Positions 43,999-51,372 of a stretch of 64,000 bases of DNA are shown one piece after another. The first letter of the stretch is position 1, and each line of letters opens with the position of its first letter. The position numbers and the translations under genes were made by a program. The stretch lies in the NCBI GenBank assembly GCA_964602445.1, contig CAZRQV010000002.1, positions 167,717-231,716 of the forward strand, read 5' to 3'. Below the pieces are notes generated by a model. The model had not been told where the DNA came from. It did no database searches and was given only the letters and a program-made list of their open reading frames with translations. The DNA is from HGM12587 sp964602445 (GTDB lineage: Bacteria > Bacillota > Clostridia > Lachnospirales > Lachnospiraceae).

Positions 43999-44844
43999 AT
44001 GTCAGAAAAAGAATGCGCAAGCAAAAGCACCTGTTCCAGAGAAAGCTGTGAAGGATGTCCAAGCAAGAACAATCCACAGAGCTTTTTAGTAGAACAGAAC
44101 AGTTATTCAAATGTAAAACACGTGATCGGTGTTGTCAGCGGAAAAGGCGGCGTTGGAAAATCTTTTGTTACAGCATCCTTAGCAAACCTTTTAGCAAAAC
44201 AGGGATACACGGTAGGAATTTTGGATGCAGATATTACAGGCCCGTCCATTCCGAAAATGTATGGTGTACACGGACCGGCAATGGCATCTGATGATGGAAT
44301 CGAACCGATGCTGACTGCAAACGGAATTCGTTTAATGTCCATTAACCTGCTTCTTCCGGATGAAGAAAGCCCGGTCGTATGGAGAGGTCCGGTTCTTGCA
44401 AATATGGTAAAACAGTTCTGGAGTGAAGTAATGTGGGGCGAAATTGATTATCTTCTCGTAGATATGCCTCCGGGAACAGGGGATGTTCCATTGACTGTAT
44501 TCCAGTCCCTTCCGGTAGACGGAATCGTAGTAGTTACTTCTCCGCAGGATCTGGTAAAGATGATCGTAAAGAAAGCATTAAACATGGCAAACATGATGAA
44601 TATTCCGGTGCTTGGTCTGGTAGAAAATTACAGCTTTATCAAATGCCCGGACTGCGGCAAAGAATTTGCAGTTTTCGGTAAGAGTACCATTGATGAAGTT
44701 GCAGCAGATGTTAATCTTCCGGTACTTGGAAAACTTCCGATCGATTTAAGTCTTGCAGAACTAGCAGATGCAGGGGACTTTGCACAGGCAAATGTGGAAT
44801 ATTTAACAGCTGCAAGAGATGCAGTAGAAAAGTTTGAAAAATAA
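43999..44844 (+). CDS. Mrp/NBP35-type iron-sulfur carrier ATPase
   Basis: A P-loop ATPase that carries or assembles Fe-S clusters. The deviant Walker A GVVSGKGGVGKSF lies at about 39-51, Walker B-like LLVDMPPGTGD near 150, and the C-x-x-C KCPDCGKEF near 214-222 that binds the cluster between subunits. The first 25 residues contain four more cysteines (C6, C12, C17, C20), recalling eukaryotic Nbp35 but with other spacing. 281 aa. The stop overlaps truA (TAATG). Confidence 0.92.
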   Translation: MSEKECASKSTCSRESCEGCPSKNNPQSFLVEQNSYSNVKHVIGVVSGKGGVGKSFVTASLANLLAKQGYTVGILDADITGPSIPKMYGVHGPAMASDDGIEPMLTANGIRLMSINLLLPDEESPVVWRGPVLANMVKQFWSEVMWGEIDYLLVDMPPGTGDVPLTVFQSLPVDGIVVVTSPQDLVKMIVKKALNMANMMNIPVLGLVENYSFIKCPDCGKEFAVFGKSTIDEVAADVNLPVLGKLPIDLSLAELADAGDFAQANVEYLTAARDAVEKFEK

Positions 44845-45584
44845 TGAATTATAAATTATTACTGCAGTATGACGGTACCAAATTAAACGGCTGGCAGAAG
44901 CAGGGAAATACAGGCAATACCATACAGGGAAAGCTGGAAGCAATTCTGGAACGGATGTATGGAGAACCGATTGAAATTCATGGTTCCGGCAGAACCGATG
45001 CAGGAGTACATGCGCTGGGGCAGGCGGCAAATTTTCATGCCTCGGCGAAGTTTTCTCCGGAAGAGATCAAGCAGATCTTAAATGAATATTTATCAAAAGA
45101 TATCCGGGTGCTGAGAGCGGAACCCGCAGAGGAAAGATTTCATGCCAGATTGACGGCAAAAGGAAAAACTTATGAGTACCGGATCGACAATGGCGAAACA
45201 GCCAATCCTTTTACAAGAAAGTACACAATGCGGGAAGAACAACCGCTGGATCTGGAAGCGATGAGAAAAGCCGCAGCGTTTTTGCTGGGAACCCATGATT
45301 TTAAGAGTTTCTGTGCCAATAAGAAAATGAAAAAATCCACAGTACGCACCATTACGAAGATTGTTTTGGAAGAAAAAGACGGAATCGTAACCATTCGTTA
45401 TACAGGGAATGGATTTCTTTACAATATGGTGCGGATTCTTACGGGAACGCTGATTGAAACCGGCAGAGGTTTGAGAAAACCGGAAGAAATGTGTGAGATC
45501 ATCGAAGCGCAGAATCGGGGTGCAGCAGGATTTACAGCTCCGGCACAGGGGCTTTTTTTAGTAGAAGTGGATTATAGCGTGTAA
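44844..45584 (+). CDS. truA: tRNA pseudouridine synthase A
   Basis: Makes pseudouridine at positions 38-40 of tRNAs. 246 aa; the catalytic Asp is in GSGRTDAGVHALGQ near residues 48-61. The start NYKLLLQYDGTKLNGWQKQ is typical. Coupled to the Mrp gene by an overlapping stop/start. It could also be read through from pyk. Confidence 0.96.
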   Translation: MNYKLLLQYDGTKLNGWQKQGNTGNTIQGKLEAILERMYGEPIEIHGSGRTDAGVHALGQAANFHASAKFSPEEIKQILNEYLSKDIRVLRAEPAEERFHARLTAKGKTYEYRIDNGETANPFTRKYTMREEQPLDLEAMRKAAAFLLGTHDFKSFCANKKMKKSTVRTITKIVLEEKDGIVTIRYTGNGFLYNMVRILTGTLIETGRGLRKPEEMCEIIEAQNRGAAGFTAPAQGLFLVEVDYSV

Positions 45585-45604
45585 AGCACATAAGGAGAGA
45601 AAGG

Positions 45605-46276
45605 ATGTTCAAAGATTGTAAAGGTGTCATTTTTGATTTTAATGGCACATTATTTTTTGACAGTGAAAAACATATTCTGGCATGGGGAAAGATGGGAGAA
45701 GAACTTCGTGGATTTGCCATCGGAAAAGAAGAAATGCAGCAGCATTTTTATGGAGTGCCGAATAACCGTGCCATTGAATATCTGCTTCAGAAAGAATGTG
45801 AAGAAGCAGAGCTTACGAAATATTCCGAGCTGAAAGAAGCTTATTATCGGGATTTTTGTAAAGCTGATCAGGAAAGTTTTCATCTGGTAGCAGGAGCTGC
45901 GGAATATTTTCAGAAACTGAAAGAAGCAGGAATTCCGTTTACCATTGCAAGTGCATCCATTAAGCCAAACATCGATTTCTTCGTAGAATCTTTTGAACTG
46001 GCCCAATGGTTTGATCCGGAAAAGATTGTCTATGATGACGGAAGCTATGAAAATAAACAGAAAATGTTTCAGCATGCAGCGGAAGTAATCGGTGTTCCTT
46101 TGGAAGAATGTCTGATCTTTGAAGACTCTGACAGCGGAATTCGTGATGCTTACGAAGCGGGCTGCCGAAATATTGTAGTCGTAGACAGTATGGGAGTAGC
46201 AAAAAAGCATGAAGGAAAAGCAGGGGTCAAAGCGATCATCAAAGATTTTCAGGGACTGAAACCTATGGTCTGCTAG
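45605..46276 (+). CDS. HAD-family phosphatase (beta-phosphoglucomutase-like)
   Basis: 223 aa. The nucleophile is D11 in VIFDFNGTLFF; motif II is FTIASASIKP near 115-124; motifs III/IV end with FEDSDSGIRDAYEAG near 173-187. The cap is helical, subclass I, as in beta-phosphoglucomutase and phosphoglycolate phosphatase. Note that the second Asp of the DxD motif is Asn (DFN), which usually reduces or changes the acid-base role. Substrate unknown. AAGGAGAG precedes the ATG; likely last gene after truA. Confidence 0.88.
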   Translation: MFKDCKGVIFDFNGTLFFDSEKHILAWGKMGEELRGFAIGKEEMQQHFYGVPNNRAIEYLLQKECEEAELTKYSELKEAYYRDFCKADQESFHLVAGAAEYFQKLKEAGIPFTIASASIKPNIDFFVESFELAQWFDPEKIVYDDGSYENKQKMFQHAAEVIGVPLEECLIFEDSDSGIRDAYEAGCRNIVVVDSMGVAKKHEGKAGVKAIIKDFQGLKPMVC

Positions 46277-46361
46277 TGGAAGGTGATTGTGGAAAATTAA
46301 GTTTTCATGGAACACAGCATCAGAGTTTTGAAAGAATTCAGCAAATAAATGTATAAATTGG

Positions 46362-46391
46362 TTGACAAATACATAAAAATAGTGTTATAAA
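46362..46391 (+). promoter_or_regulatory. Promoter of the trpB T-box leader
   Basis: TTGACA at 46362-46367, 18-bp spacer, TATAAA at 46386-46391. Confidence 0.65.
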
Positions 46392-46410
46392 GTAATAAAT
46401 AATTTAATAA

Positions 46411-46687
46411 AGTAAACCGTTGAAGCGGAGATAACGGCAGTGATGCCTTTACAGAGAGCCTGTGGTGCTGAGAGTCAGGTAAGAAACAAAATGTCAAATG
46501 GACCGCTGAGGGTGTGGATGAAATGTCATATGACAAAGTATTCTGCAACGTTTTGACACACGTCAGTTGTCGGAGATATGTTGGTATCTCGCAAAGAGCA
46601 TGGGCACCCATGAAAGCAAGGTGGCACCGCGGATAAGATTTATTCGTCCTTGACAGAAGTCTATTTCTGTCAAGGGCGTTTTTTTTA
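46411..46687 (+). promoter_or_regulatory. Tryptophan T-box riboswitch
   Basis: A tRNA-sensing leader. Stem I is closed by AGCGG (46424-46428) and CCGCT (46503-46507). Just before its 3' strand the specifier position reads TGG (46499-46501), the Trp codon. The T-box itself, AAGGTGGCACCGCGG, is at 46618-46632, and pairs with the CCA end of uncharged tRNA. A strong terminator follows: 11-bp stem (46648-46658 with 46665-46675) and an eight-T run at 46679-46686. Uncharged tRNA-Trp should favour read-through into trpB. Confidence 0.93.
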
Positions 46688-46713
46688 TCAAAATTTTGAT
46701 GGAGGAAAAAGTA

Positions 46714-46749
46714 ATGTTATTAACAAAACGATGGCGCAGTAACATTTGA
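46714..46749 (+). CDS. Possible 11-aa leader peptide with one Trp codon
   Basis: ATG 46714 has GGAGG at 46701-46705 upstream and reads MLLTKRWRSNI then stop. It lies between the T-box terminator and trpB. It could be a second regulatory element or a remnant of an old gene start. The single Trp codon is suggestive, not proof. Confidence 0.3.
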   Translation: MLLTKRWRSNI

Positions 46750-46841
46750 GGAATAGAAACTGCAAAAAAAATCTGCAGAATACAGAAGTTGGAACAGCAA
46801 AATAAGCGTATAAAATTTTGAGATATTTGGAGGAACGAAAA

Positions 46842-48065
46842 ATGTTATATAACGGAATCGATTTTGATACTTACTTTAAAAACTACCCGGATGCAAATGG
46901 ATACTTTGGAAAATATGGCGGTGCTTATATTCCGGAAGAATTAAAAAAGGCTATGGAAGAGATAAATGAAGCCTATTTTACAATCTGTAAATCCCGTAAA
47001 TTTATTGCAGAGCTTCGCAGGATCCGTAAAGAATTTCAGGGAAGACCGACACCAATCTCTCATTTGGAACGTCTTTCTAATTCCATTGGAAATGTACAGC
47101 TTTATGTAAAACGTGAAGATTTAAATCATACCGGCGCTCATAAGTTAAACCATTGTATGGGAGAAGTATTGCTGGCAAAATACATGGGAAAAAAGAAAGT
47201 GATCGCGGAAACAGGTGCAGGGCAGCACGGTGTGGCCATGGCAACAGCAGCAGCATATTTCGGCATGGAATGTGATATTTATATGGGTTCGGTAGATATC
47301 AAAAAACAGGCACCGAATGTGGCAAGAATGAAGATTTTAGGTGCAAATGTAGTAGAAGTGACACATGGACTGGCAACATTAAAAGAAGCAGTAGATGCAG
47401 CATTTGAAGCATACAGCAGAGAATATAAAGATGCGATTTACTGTATCGGTTCTGTTGTAGGGCCGCATCCGTTTCCGATGATGGTTCGTGATTTCCAGAG
47501 TGTGGTTGGGATCGAAGCAAGAGCACAGTTTATGGAAATGACAGGAGAGCTTCCGGATGCAGTCGTTGCATGTGTGGGCGGCGGTTCCAATGCTGCCGGA
47601 ATGTTTGCCGGATTTTTAAATGATCCGGTAGATATTTATGGTGTAGAACCTTTAGGGCGCGGAACAGCACTGGGGGATCATGCGGCCAGCCTCCAGTATG
47701 GTACCGAAGGCATTATGCATGGATTTAACAGCATTATGTTAAAAGATGCAAATGGAAATCCGGCACCGGTGTATTCTGTTGCAAGCGGTCTGGATTATCC
47801 GTCTTCCGGTCCGGAACATGCATTTTTACACGAACTTGGAAGAGTAAAATACGATGTAGTCAACGATGACGAAACCATTGATGCATTTTATAAGCTGTCC
47901 CGATTAGAAGGAATTATTCCGGCGATTGAAAGCGCCCATGCAGTTGCTTATGGTATGAAGCTTGCAAAGAAAATGGGAAAAGGTTCGATTCTGATCAATC
48001 TTTCCGGAAGAGGCGATAAGGATATGGATTATATCATTGAAAAATACGGAATTCCGGAAAAATAA
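46842..48065 (+). CDS. trpB: Tryptophan synthase beta subunit
   Basis: Joins indole and serine to form tryptophan with PLP. 407 aa. The PLP Lys is K101 in NHTGAHKLNH, the phosphate loop is GGGSNAAGMF near 238, and E-TGAGQHGVA near 123 is the catalytic Glu region. It is the classical TrpB1 type. ATG 46842 has GGAGG at 46829-46833. No trpA or other trp gene follows; ansA converges on it. So this orphan may serve indole salvage or pair with a distant TrpA. Regulation by the Trp T-box upstream is clear. Confidence 0.94.
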   Translation: MLYNGIDFDTYFKNYPDANGYFGKYGGAYIPEELKKAMEEINEAYFTICKSRKFIAELRRIRKEFQGRPTPISHLERLSNSIGNVQLYVKREDLNHTGAHKLNHCMGEVLLAKYMGKKKVIAETGAGQHGVAMATAAAYFGMECDIYMGSVDIKKQAPNVARMKILGANVVEVTHGLATLKEAVDAAFEAYSREYKDAIYCIGSVVGPHPFPMMVRDFQSVVGIEARAQFMEMTGELPDAVVACVGGGSNAAGMFAGFLNDPVDIYGVEPLGRGTALGDHAASLQYGTEGIMHGFNSIMLKDANGNPAPVYSVASGLDYPSSGPEHAFLHELGRVKYDVVNDDETIDAFYKLSRLEGIIPAIESAHAVAYGMKLAKKMGKGSILINLSGRGDKDMDYIIEKYGIPEK

Positions 48066-48149
48066 TTAAGATTGCATGAGCTGTTCCGGTAAGAATGAAG
48101 CTTCATGTGTAAGAAATTAAAAAAATAAAAGAAACGATCAAATAAAGAG

Positions 48150-48180
48150 ACGGGCAGTTCATAAGAACTGCCCGTTTTTT
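48150..48180 (+). terminator. Terminator after trpB
   Basis: 11-bp stem (48150-48160 with 48165-48175), 4-nt loop and TTTTTT. It ends trpB; the converging ansA stop touches it. Confidence 0.9.
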
Positions 48181-49199
48181 CAATCATTCATTTCACCGCG
48201 AAGATTGGTTTCCATTAAAAGTTTAACTCTGTCAGCATCGTAGCCGCAGCTGAAAAGATAATACAGTTTTGCAATAGCAGCTTCCGTAGTCATATCACTG
48301 GCAGAAACAGCACCGGATTCTACCAGATCATTGCTGGTTGCATACGTACCCAGTGTAGTGCCGCCGCGCTGACATTGAGAAGTGACCGTAATGATCGTGC
48401 CATGGGCAGCGGATTTTCGGATTCCTTCCACCAGAGCTTTATTGTTCGTAGGAATATTTCCACTTCCAAAAGCTTCTAAAACAACGGCTTTTAAATTGCT
48501 GTTGATCATACTTTCAAAAAGTTCAAACCGGAATCCCGGAAATAATTTTAAAACACCGATTGGAAAACTTTCCAGTTCTGTCAGATGAAACGTCTTCGGA
48601 CGGCTCGGCAGGATCATTGCACTTTCATTATAGCAAAGATCAATGCGGATGCTGGCAAGTTCCGGATAGTCAGGGGAATCAAATGCCTGAAGTTCTGTCG
48701 ATGCGATCTTCGTAGAACGGTTGGCACGAAGGACTTTTCCGCCAAAGCAGACACACACTTCTTTTAAAATCCCTTCCCCGGCTAATACGATGGAGTTGAT
48801 CAGATTATCTCTTCCGTCACTGCGCAGCTCGCAAAGAGGAATCTGTGCACCGGTAAAGATGACCGGTTTGTTCAATCCTTCCAGCATAAAGGACAATGCA
48901 GATGCGGTATAGGACATGGTATCTGTTCCGTGAAGCACTACAAATCCATCATATTGCTCATATCTTGCTGCAATCTCTCTTCCTAATTGATTCCACTCCT
49001 CGATACCGATATTGGAAGAATCCAGAAGCGGATCAAATTCTATGACTTCCCAGGAAGGAAGTGCAGGACTTTGCAGCTGATGGATTTCACTTAAAAGGGA
49101 CGAAAAATAATCTTTTTTCGGGGCATAGCCATGTTCGGTAGGAATCATGCCGATGGTGCCGCCGGTATATAAAATACATACTCTTTTGTTAGAACTCAT
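48180..49199 (-). CDS. ansA: L-asparaginase, type I
   Basis: Hydrolyses asparagine to aspartate and ammonia. 339 aa without signal peptide, so cytoplasmic. The two Thr motifs are YTGGTIG (T12 nucleophile) and HGTDTM near 90. ATG 49199 on the minus strand is chosen because GGAGG lies 6 bases ahead; the longer frame from 49229 is less likely. An extended -10 (TGATACAAT type) is seen about 60 bases upstream. The outward promoter of the invertible segment further upstream also points at this gene in the present orientation. Confidence 0.94.
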   Translation of the reverse strand: MSSNKRVCILYTGGTIGMIPTEHGYAPKKDYFSSLLSEIHQLQSPALPSWEVIEFDPLLDSSNIGIEEWNQLGREIAARYEQYDGFVVLHGTDTMSYTASALSFMLEGLNKPVIFTGAQIPLCELRSDGRDNLINSIVLAGEGILKEVCVCFGGKVLRANRSTKIASTELQAFDSPDYPELASIRIDLCYNESAMILPSRPKTFHLTELESFPIGVLKLFPGFRFELFESMINSNLKAVVLEAFGSGNIPTNNKALVEGIRKSAAHGTIITVTSQCQRGGTTLGTYATSNDLVESGAVSASDMTTEAAIAKLYYLFSCGYDADRVKLLMETNLRGEMND

Positions 49200-49476
49200 G
49201 AGTACCTCCATAATCTGTAATTTGGTCAATAAGACAGCATGTAGCTGTTAAATTCTTTGATATTGTATCACAAATTTCTAGGAGCGTATACTTTTTTGCA
49301 AGATTCGTTTTGCAACCTTCATTTTGAAATTTAATATCTATGCTGTATCGAATTAAAGGGGAATTTAATCCTTTTTGATTGTATTCTGTAGAACATTGGA
49401 AAATTTTTAAAAGATGTGTTTGGTATGGTATTTCGTATATTGAAAAATAAAAATTGAATATGTTAAACAAGAAAAT

Positions 49477-49497
49477 CGTAGAGTGTTTTACTCTACG
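49477..49497. repeat. Left inverted repeat / recombinase core site
   Basis: 8-bp arms CGTAGAGT and ACTCTACG flank a 5-bp centre GTTTT, the typical form of a tyrosine-recombinase core. It is repeated in opposite orientation at 50865-50885 (19 of 21 bases equal). Confidence 0.75.
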
Positions 49498-49534
49498 AAT
49501 GCTATTTTTTACAATTTCTCTCTATTTATATTAA

Positions 49535-49563
49535 ATTTTACAATTTAAGAATCTAATTGTCAA
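49535..49563 (-). promoter_or_regulatory. Outward promoter inside the invertible segment
   Basis: On the minus strand: TTGACA (49563-49558), 17-bp spacer, TAAAAT (49540-49535). It reads left through the left repeat toward ansA. On inversion it would read into the TM2-ATPase-lipase cluster with a leader of about 100 bases. The remaining AT-rich bases between ansA and the recombinase (49200-49678) hold no gene I can support. Confidence 0.75.
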
Positions 49564-49678
49564 TATCTACTATAAAAAAACTGTATTTTTCACTGTATAT
49601 GAATTTTTTTAAATGAATAGAGTTCAAAAATCATCATTTTCAGTCAAAATTATAGTCAGTAGAAAGGAGGGCTGTTTT

Positions 49679-50812
49679 ATGCCGCGAAAAGGTGAAAATA
49701 TATATAAACGTAAAGACGGAAGGTGGGAAGGACGCTATATTAAGGGACGTTCCAATACGGGGAAAGCAATTTATGGTTATGTGTATGCTAAAACATATCG
49801 TGAGGTTAAGGTACGTGTTCAGGAAGCTCAAGTATCTATGCTAACGTGTGAGAAAGGGATTTCATATAATACAGAGATATTTCGTTCCATTGCAGAAGCA
49901 TGGTATGAAAGTATTAAAATACAAACAAAAGAATCTACACAAAATAAGTATCGTAATATGTTGGATACGTATATATTGCCAGATTTAGGAAATATGAAAT
50001 TAAATAAAATTACTTATGAAATTATCGAGAAACACTGTCAGCAATTATTAGTAGCTGGAGGTAAATCCGGTAATGGTTTATCTTCTAAATCAGTATCAGA
50101 TGTTTTGTCATTAATCCGTAATATTTTAAAATTTGCAGTACGAAAAGGTAAAATAATCCCATATGATGGAACAACAATTCTAATTAAAAATACTCCTCCT
50201 CAAATGAGAGTATTTAGTAAAGCTGAACAAGAACAGTTATGTCAATATCTGTATAAGGATATTACTCCATGTAATATCGGAATCTTAGTTTGTCTTTTTA
50301 CAGGATTGAGAATTGGCGAAATATGTGCTTTGCGCTGGGAAGATTTTTCTGTTAAAGAGCAGACAATTTATGTCCATCAGACCTTGCAACGTATTCAAAA
50401 TAAAAATGCTTCCGAACCGAAAACGAAAATTATAATTACGAGTCCTAAAAGTATGTGTTCATTTCGAACAATTCCGATTCCGGATCTTCTTTTTAAACTA
50501 TTGATACAATATAAAAACGTAGATGAAGGATTTGTTCTTACAAATAGCAATTCGATATTTATTGACCCACGAACGCTGCAAAATCATTTCAAAAAAGCAT
50601 TGAAGATAAGTAGCATCGAGGACACTAATTTTCATACTACCAGACATACATTTGCGACTCGTTGTATTGAATTAGGTTTTGATGTAAAAACTTTAAGTGA
50701 AATTCTTGGTCATGCTACAGTAAATATTACTATGAATCGTTATGTACATCCGACATTAGAGTTAAAACGAGAGAATATGGAAAAGCTTTCTTCATTATTT
50801 TCCGTGAAATAA
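49679..50812 (+). CDS. Tyrosine recombinase (integrase family)
   Basis: A 377-aa site-specific recombinase. The N-terminal region (KGENIYKRKDGRWEGRYIKG) is the small DNA-arm-binding domain of Tn916-type integrases; a core-binding helical domain covers about 60-160; the catalytic domain has R211 (GLRIGE), H319 and R322 (HTTRH), H345 (LGHA) and Y355 (NRYVHP). All five key residues are there, so it should be active. ATG 49679 follows AAAGGAGG. Codon use is AT-rich compared with the flanking genes. It is flanked closely by inverted sites, unlike a normal phage integrase at one end of a large element. It ends at its own terminator. Confidence 0.93.
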   Translation: MPRKGENIYKRKDGRWEGRYIKGRSNTGKAIYGYVYAKTYREVKVRVQEAQVSMLTCEKGISYNTEIFRSIAEAWYESIKIQTKESTQNKYRNMLDTYILPDLGNMKLNKITYEIIEKHCQQLLVAGGKSGNGLSSKSVSDVLSLIRNILKFAVRKGKIIPYDGTTILIKNTPPQMRVFSKAEQEQLCQYLYKDITPCNIGILVCLFTGLRIGEICALRWEDFSVKEQTIYVHQTLQRIQNKNASEPKTKIIITSPKSMCSFRTIPIPDLLFKLLIQYKNVDEGFVLTNSNSIFIDPRTLQNHFKKALKISSIEDTNFHTTRHTFATRCIELGFDVKTLSEILGHATVNITMNRYVHPTLELKRENMEKLSSLFSVK

Positions 50813-50820
50813 ATAGTCAG

Positions 50821-50864
50821 CACCGCCTGAAAAGCTTGTTTTTAGCATCTTAGGCGGTGTTTTT
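50821..50864 (+). terminator. Terminator of the recombinase gene
   Basis: 8-bp GC-rich stem (50821-50828 with 50852-50859) and a five-T run, directly before the right inverted repeat. It would keep recombinase transcripts from entering the cluster. Confidence 0.85.
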
Positions 50865-50885
50865 CGTAGAGTAAAACACTTTATG
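50865..50885. repeat. Right inverted repeat / recombinase core site
   Basis: Arms CGTAGAGT and ACTTTATG around AAAAC. As reverse complement it equals the left site except at two bases of one arm, so the centre (GTTTT) is in opposite orientation. Confidence 0.75.
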
Positions 50886-50936
50886 AAAAATTTATTTACT
50901 TTTTCTATATTATATTTACTACGGAGGGAAATTATT

Positions 50937-51245
50937 ATGAGCGACGAATTCAATAACAGTGGTGTAGCAGGCGAGGTTATTACGCAATCTACAATATCTG
51001 AAAAAAGTAAGGTTGTAGCAGCGGTATTATGTTTCTTCTTAGGAGCATTTGGTATCCATAGATTCTATCTTGGAAAAACTGGATCTGCTGTAGCAATGCT
51101 TGTTTTAAACATCATTGGTTGGCTGACTGTAGGAATTTTTGTAGGAGTCTTTTTCATTGCCATTGTTGGTATTTGGGATGTGATAGATTTCTTCAGAATC
51201 CTCTTTAACAGCTTAGTAGATGCAGAAGGTCGTAAGCTGAGTTAA
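50937..51245 (+). CDS. TM2-domain membrane protein
   Basis: 102 aa with two helices joined by a short turn, the TM2 fold (KVVAAVLCFFLGAFGIHRFYLGK at 25-47 holds the family motif GIHRFYLG; second helix near 50-85). TM2 proteins are small, common membrane parts of unknown role. ATG 50937 has GGAGGG 8 bases upstream. No good promoter lies between it and the right inverted repeat 51 bases away. It is the first gene of the AT-rich cluster, and a terminator-like hairpin follows. Confidence 0.9.
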   Translation: MSDEFNNSGVAGEVITQSTISEKSKVVAAVLCFFLGAFGIHRFYLGKTGSAVAMLVLNIIGWLTVGIFVGVFFIAIVGIWDVIDFFRILFNSLVDAEGRKLS

Positions 51246-51290
51246 GGAATATACGTTATCAATCAGTTAGCGTGTTTCCTTTTATAAAAG

Positions 51291-51345
51291 CACGGTGAAA
51301 GATTGATTCTCACTTACGAGAAGAAAGTCTTTTACTGTGTTTTTT
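51291..51345 (+). terminator. Terminator or attenuator between TM2 and ATPase genes
   Basis: A 12-bp outer stem with two wobbles (51291-51302 with 51328-51339) encloses an inner TTCTC/GAGAA hairpin, followed by TTTTTT. It should lower expression of the ATPase and later genes relative to TM2. Confidence 0.75.
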
Positions 51346-51372
51346 ATTACATTCGTTTAGGTGGTAAACAAC

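Larger units (their letters stand above)
49477..50885. mobile_element. Putative invertible DNA segment carrying its own recombinase
   Basis: A 1.4-kb segment bounded by 21-bp inverted core-like sites and holding a tyrosine recombinase gene, a terminator beside the right site and a promoter beside the left site that points outward. Recombination between inverted sites would flip the segment and place that promoter before the cluster that starts at 50937. See the findings. Inversion itself is inferred from sequence. Confidence 0.65.

Noticed and set aside
49189..49470. 93-codon minus-strand frame between ansA and the left inverted repeat
   Set aside because: It would start with TTG without a clear ribosome site, overlaps the ansA start region and its sequence looks like translated AT-rich leader.
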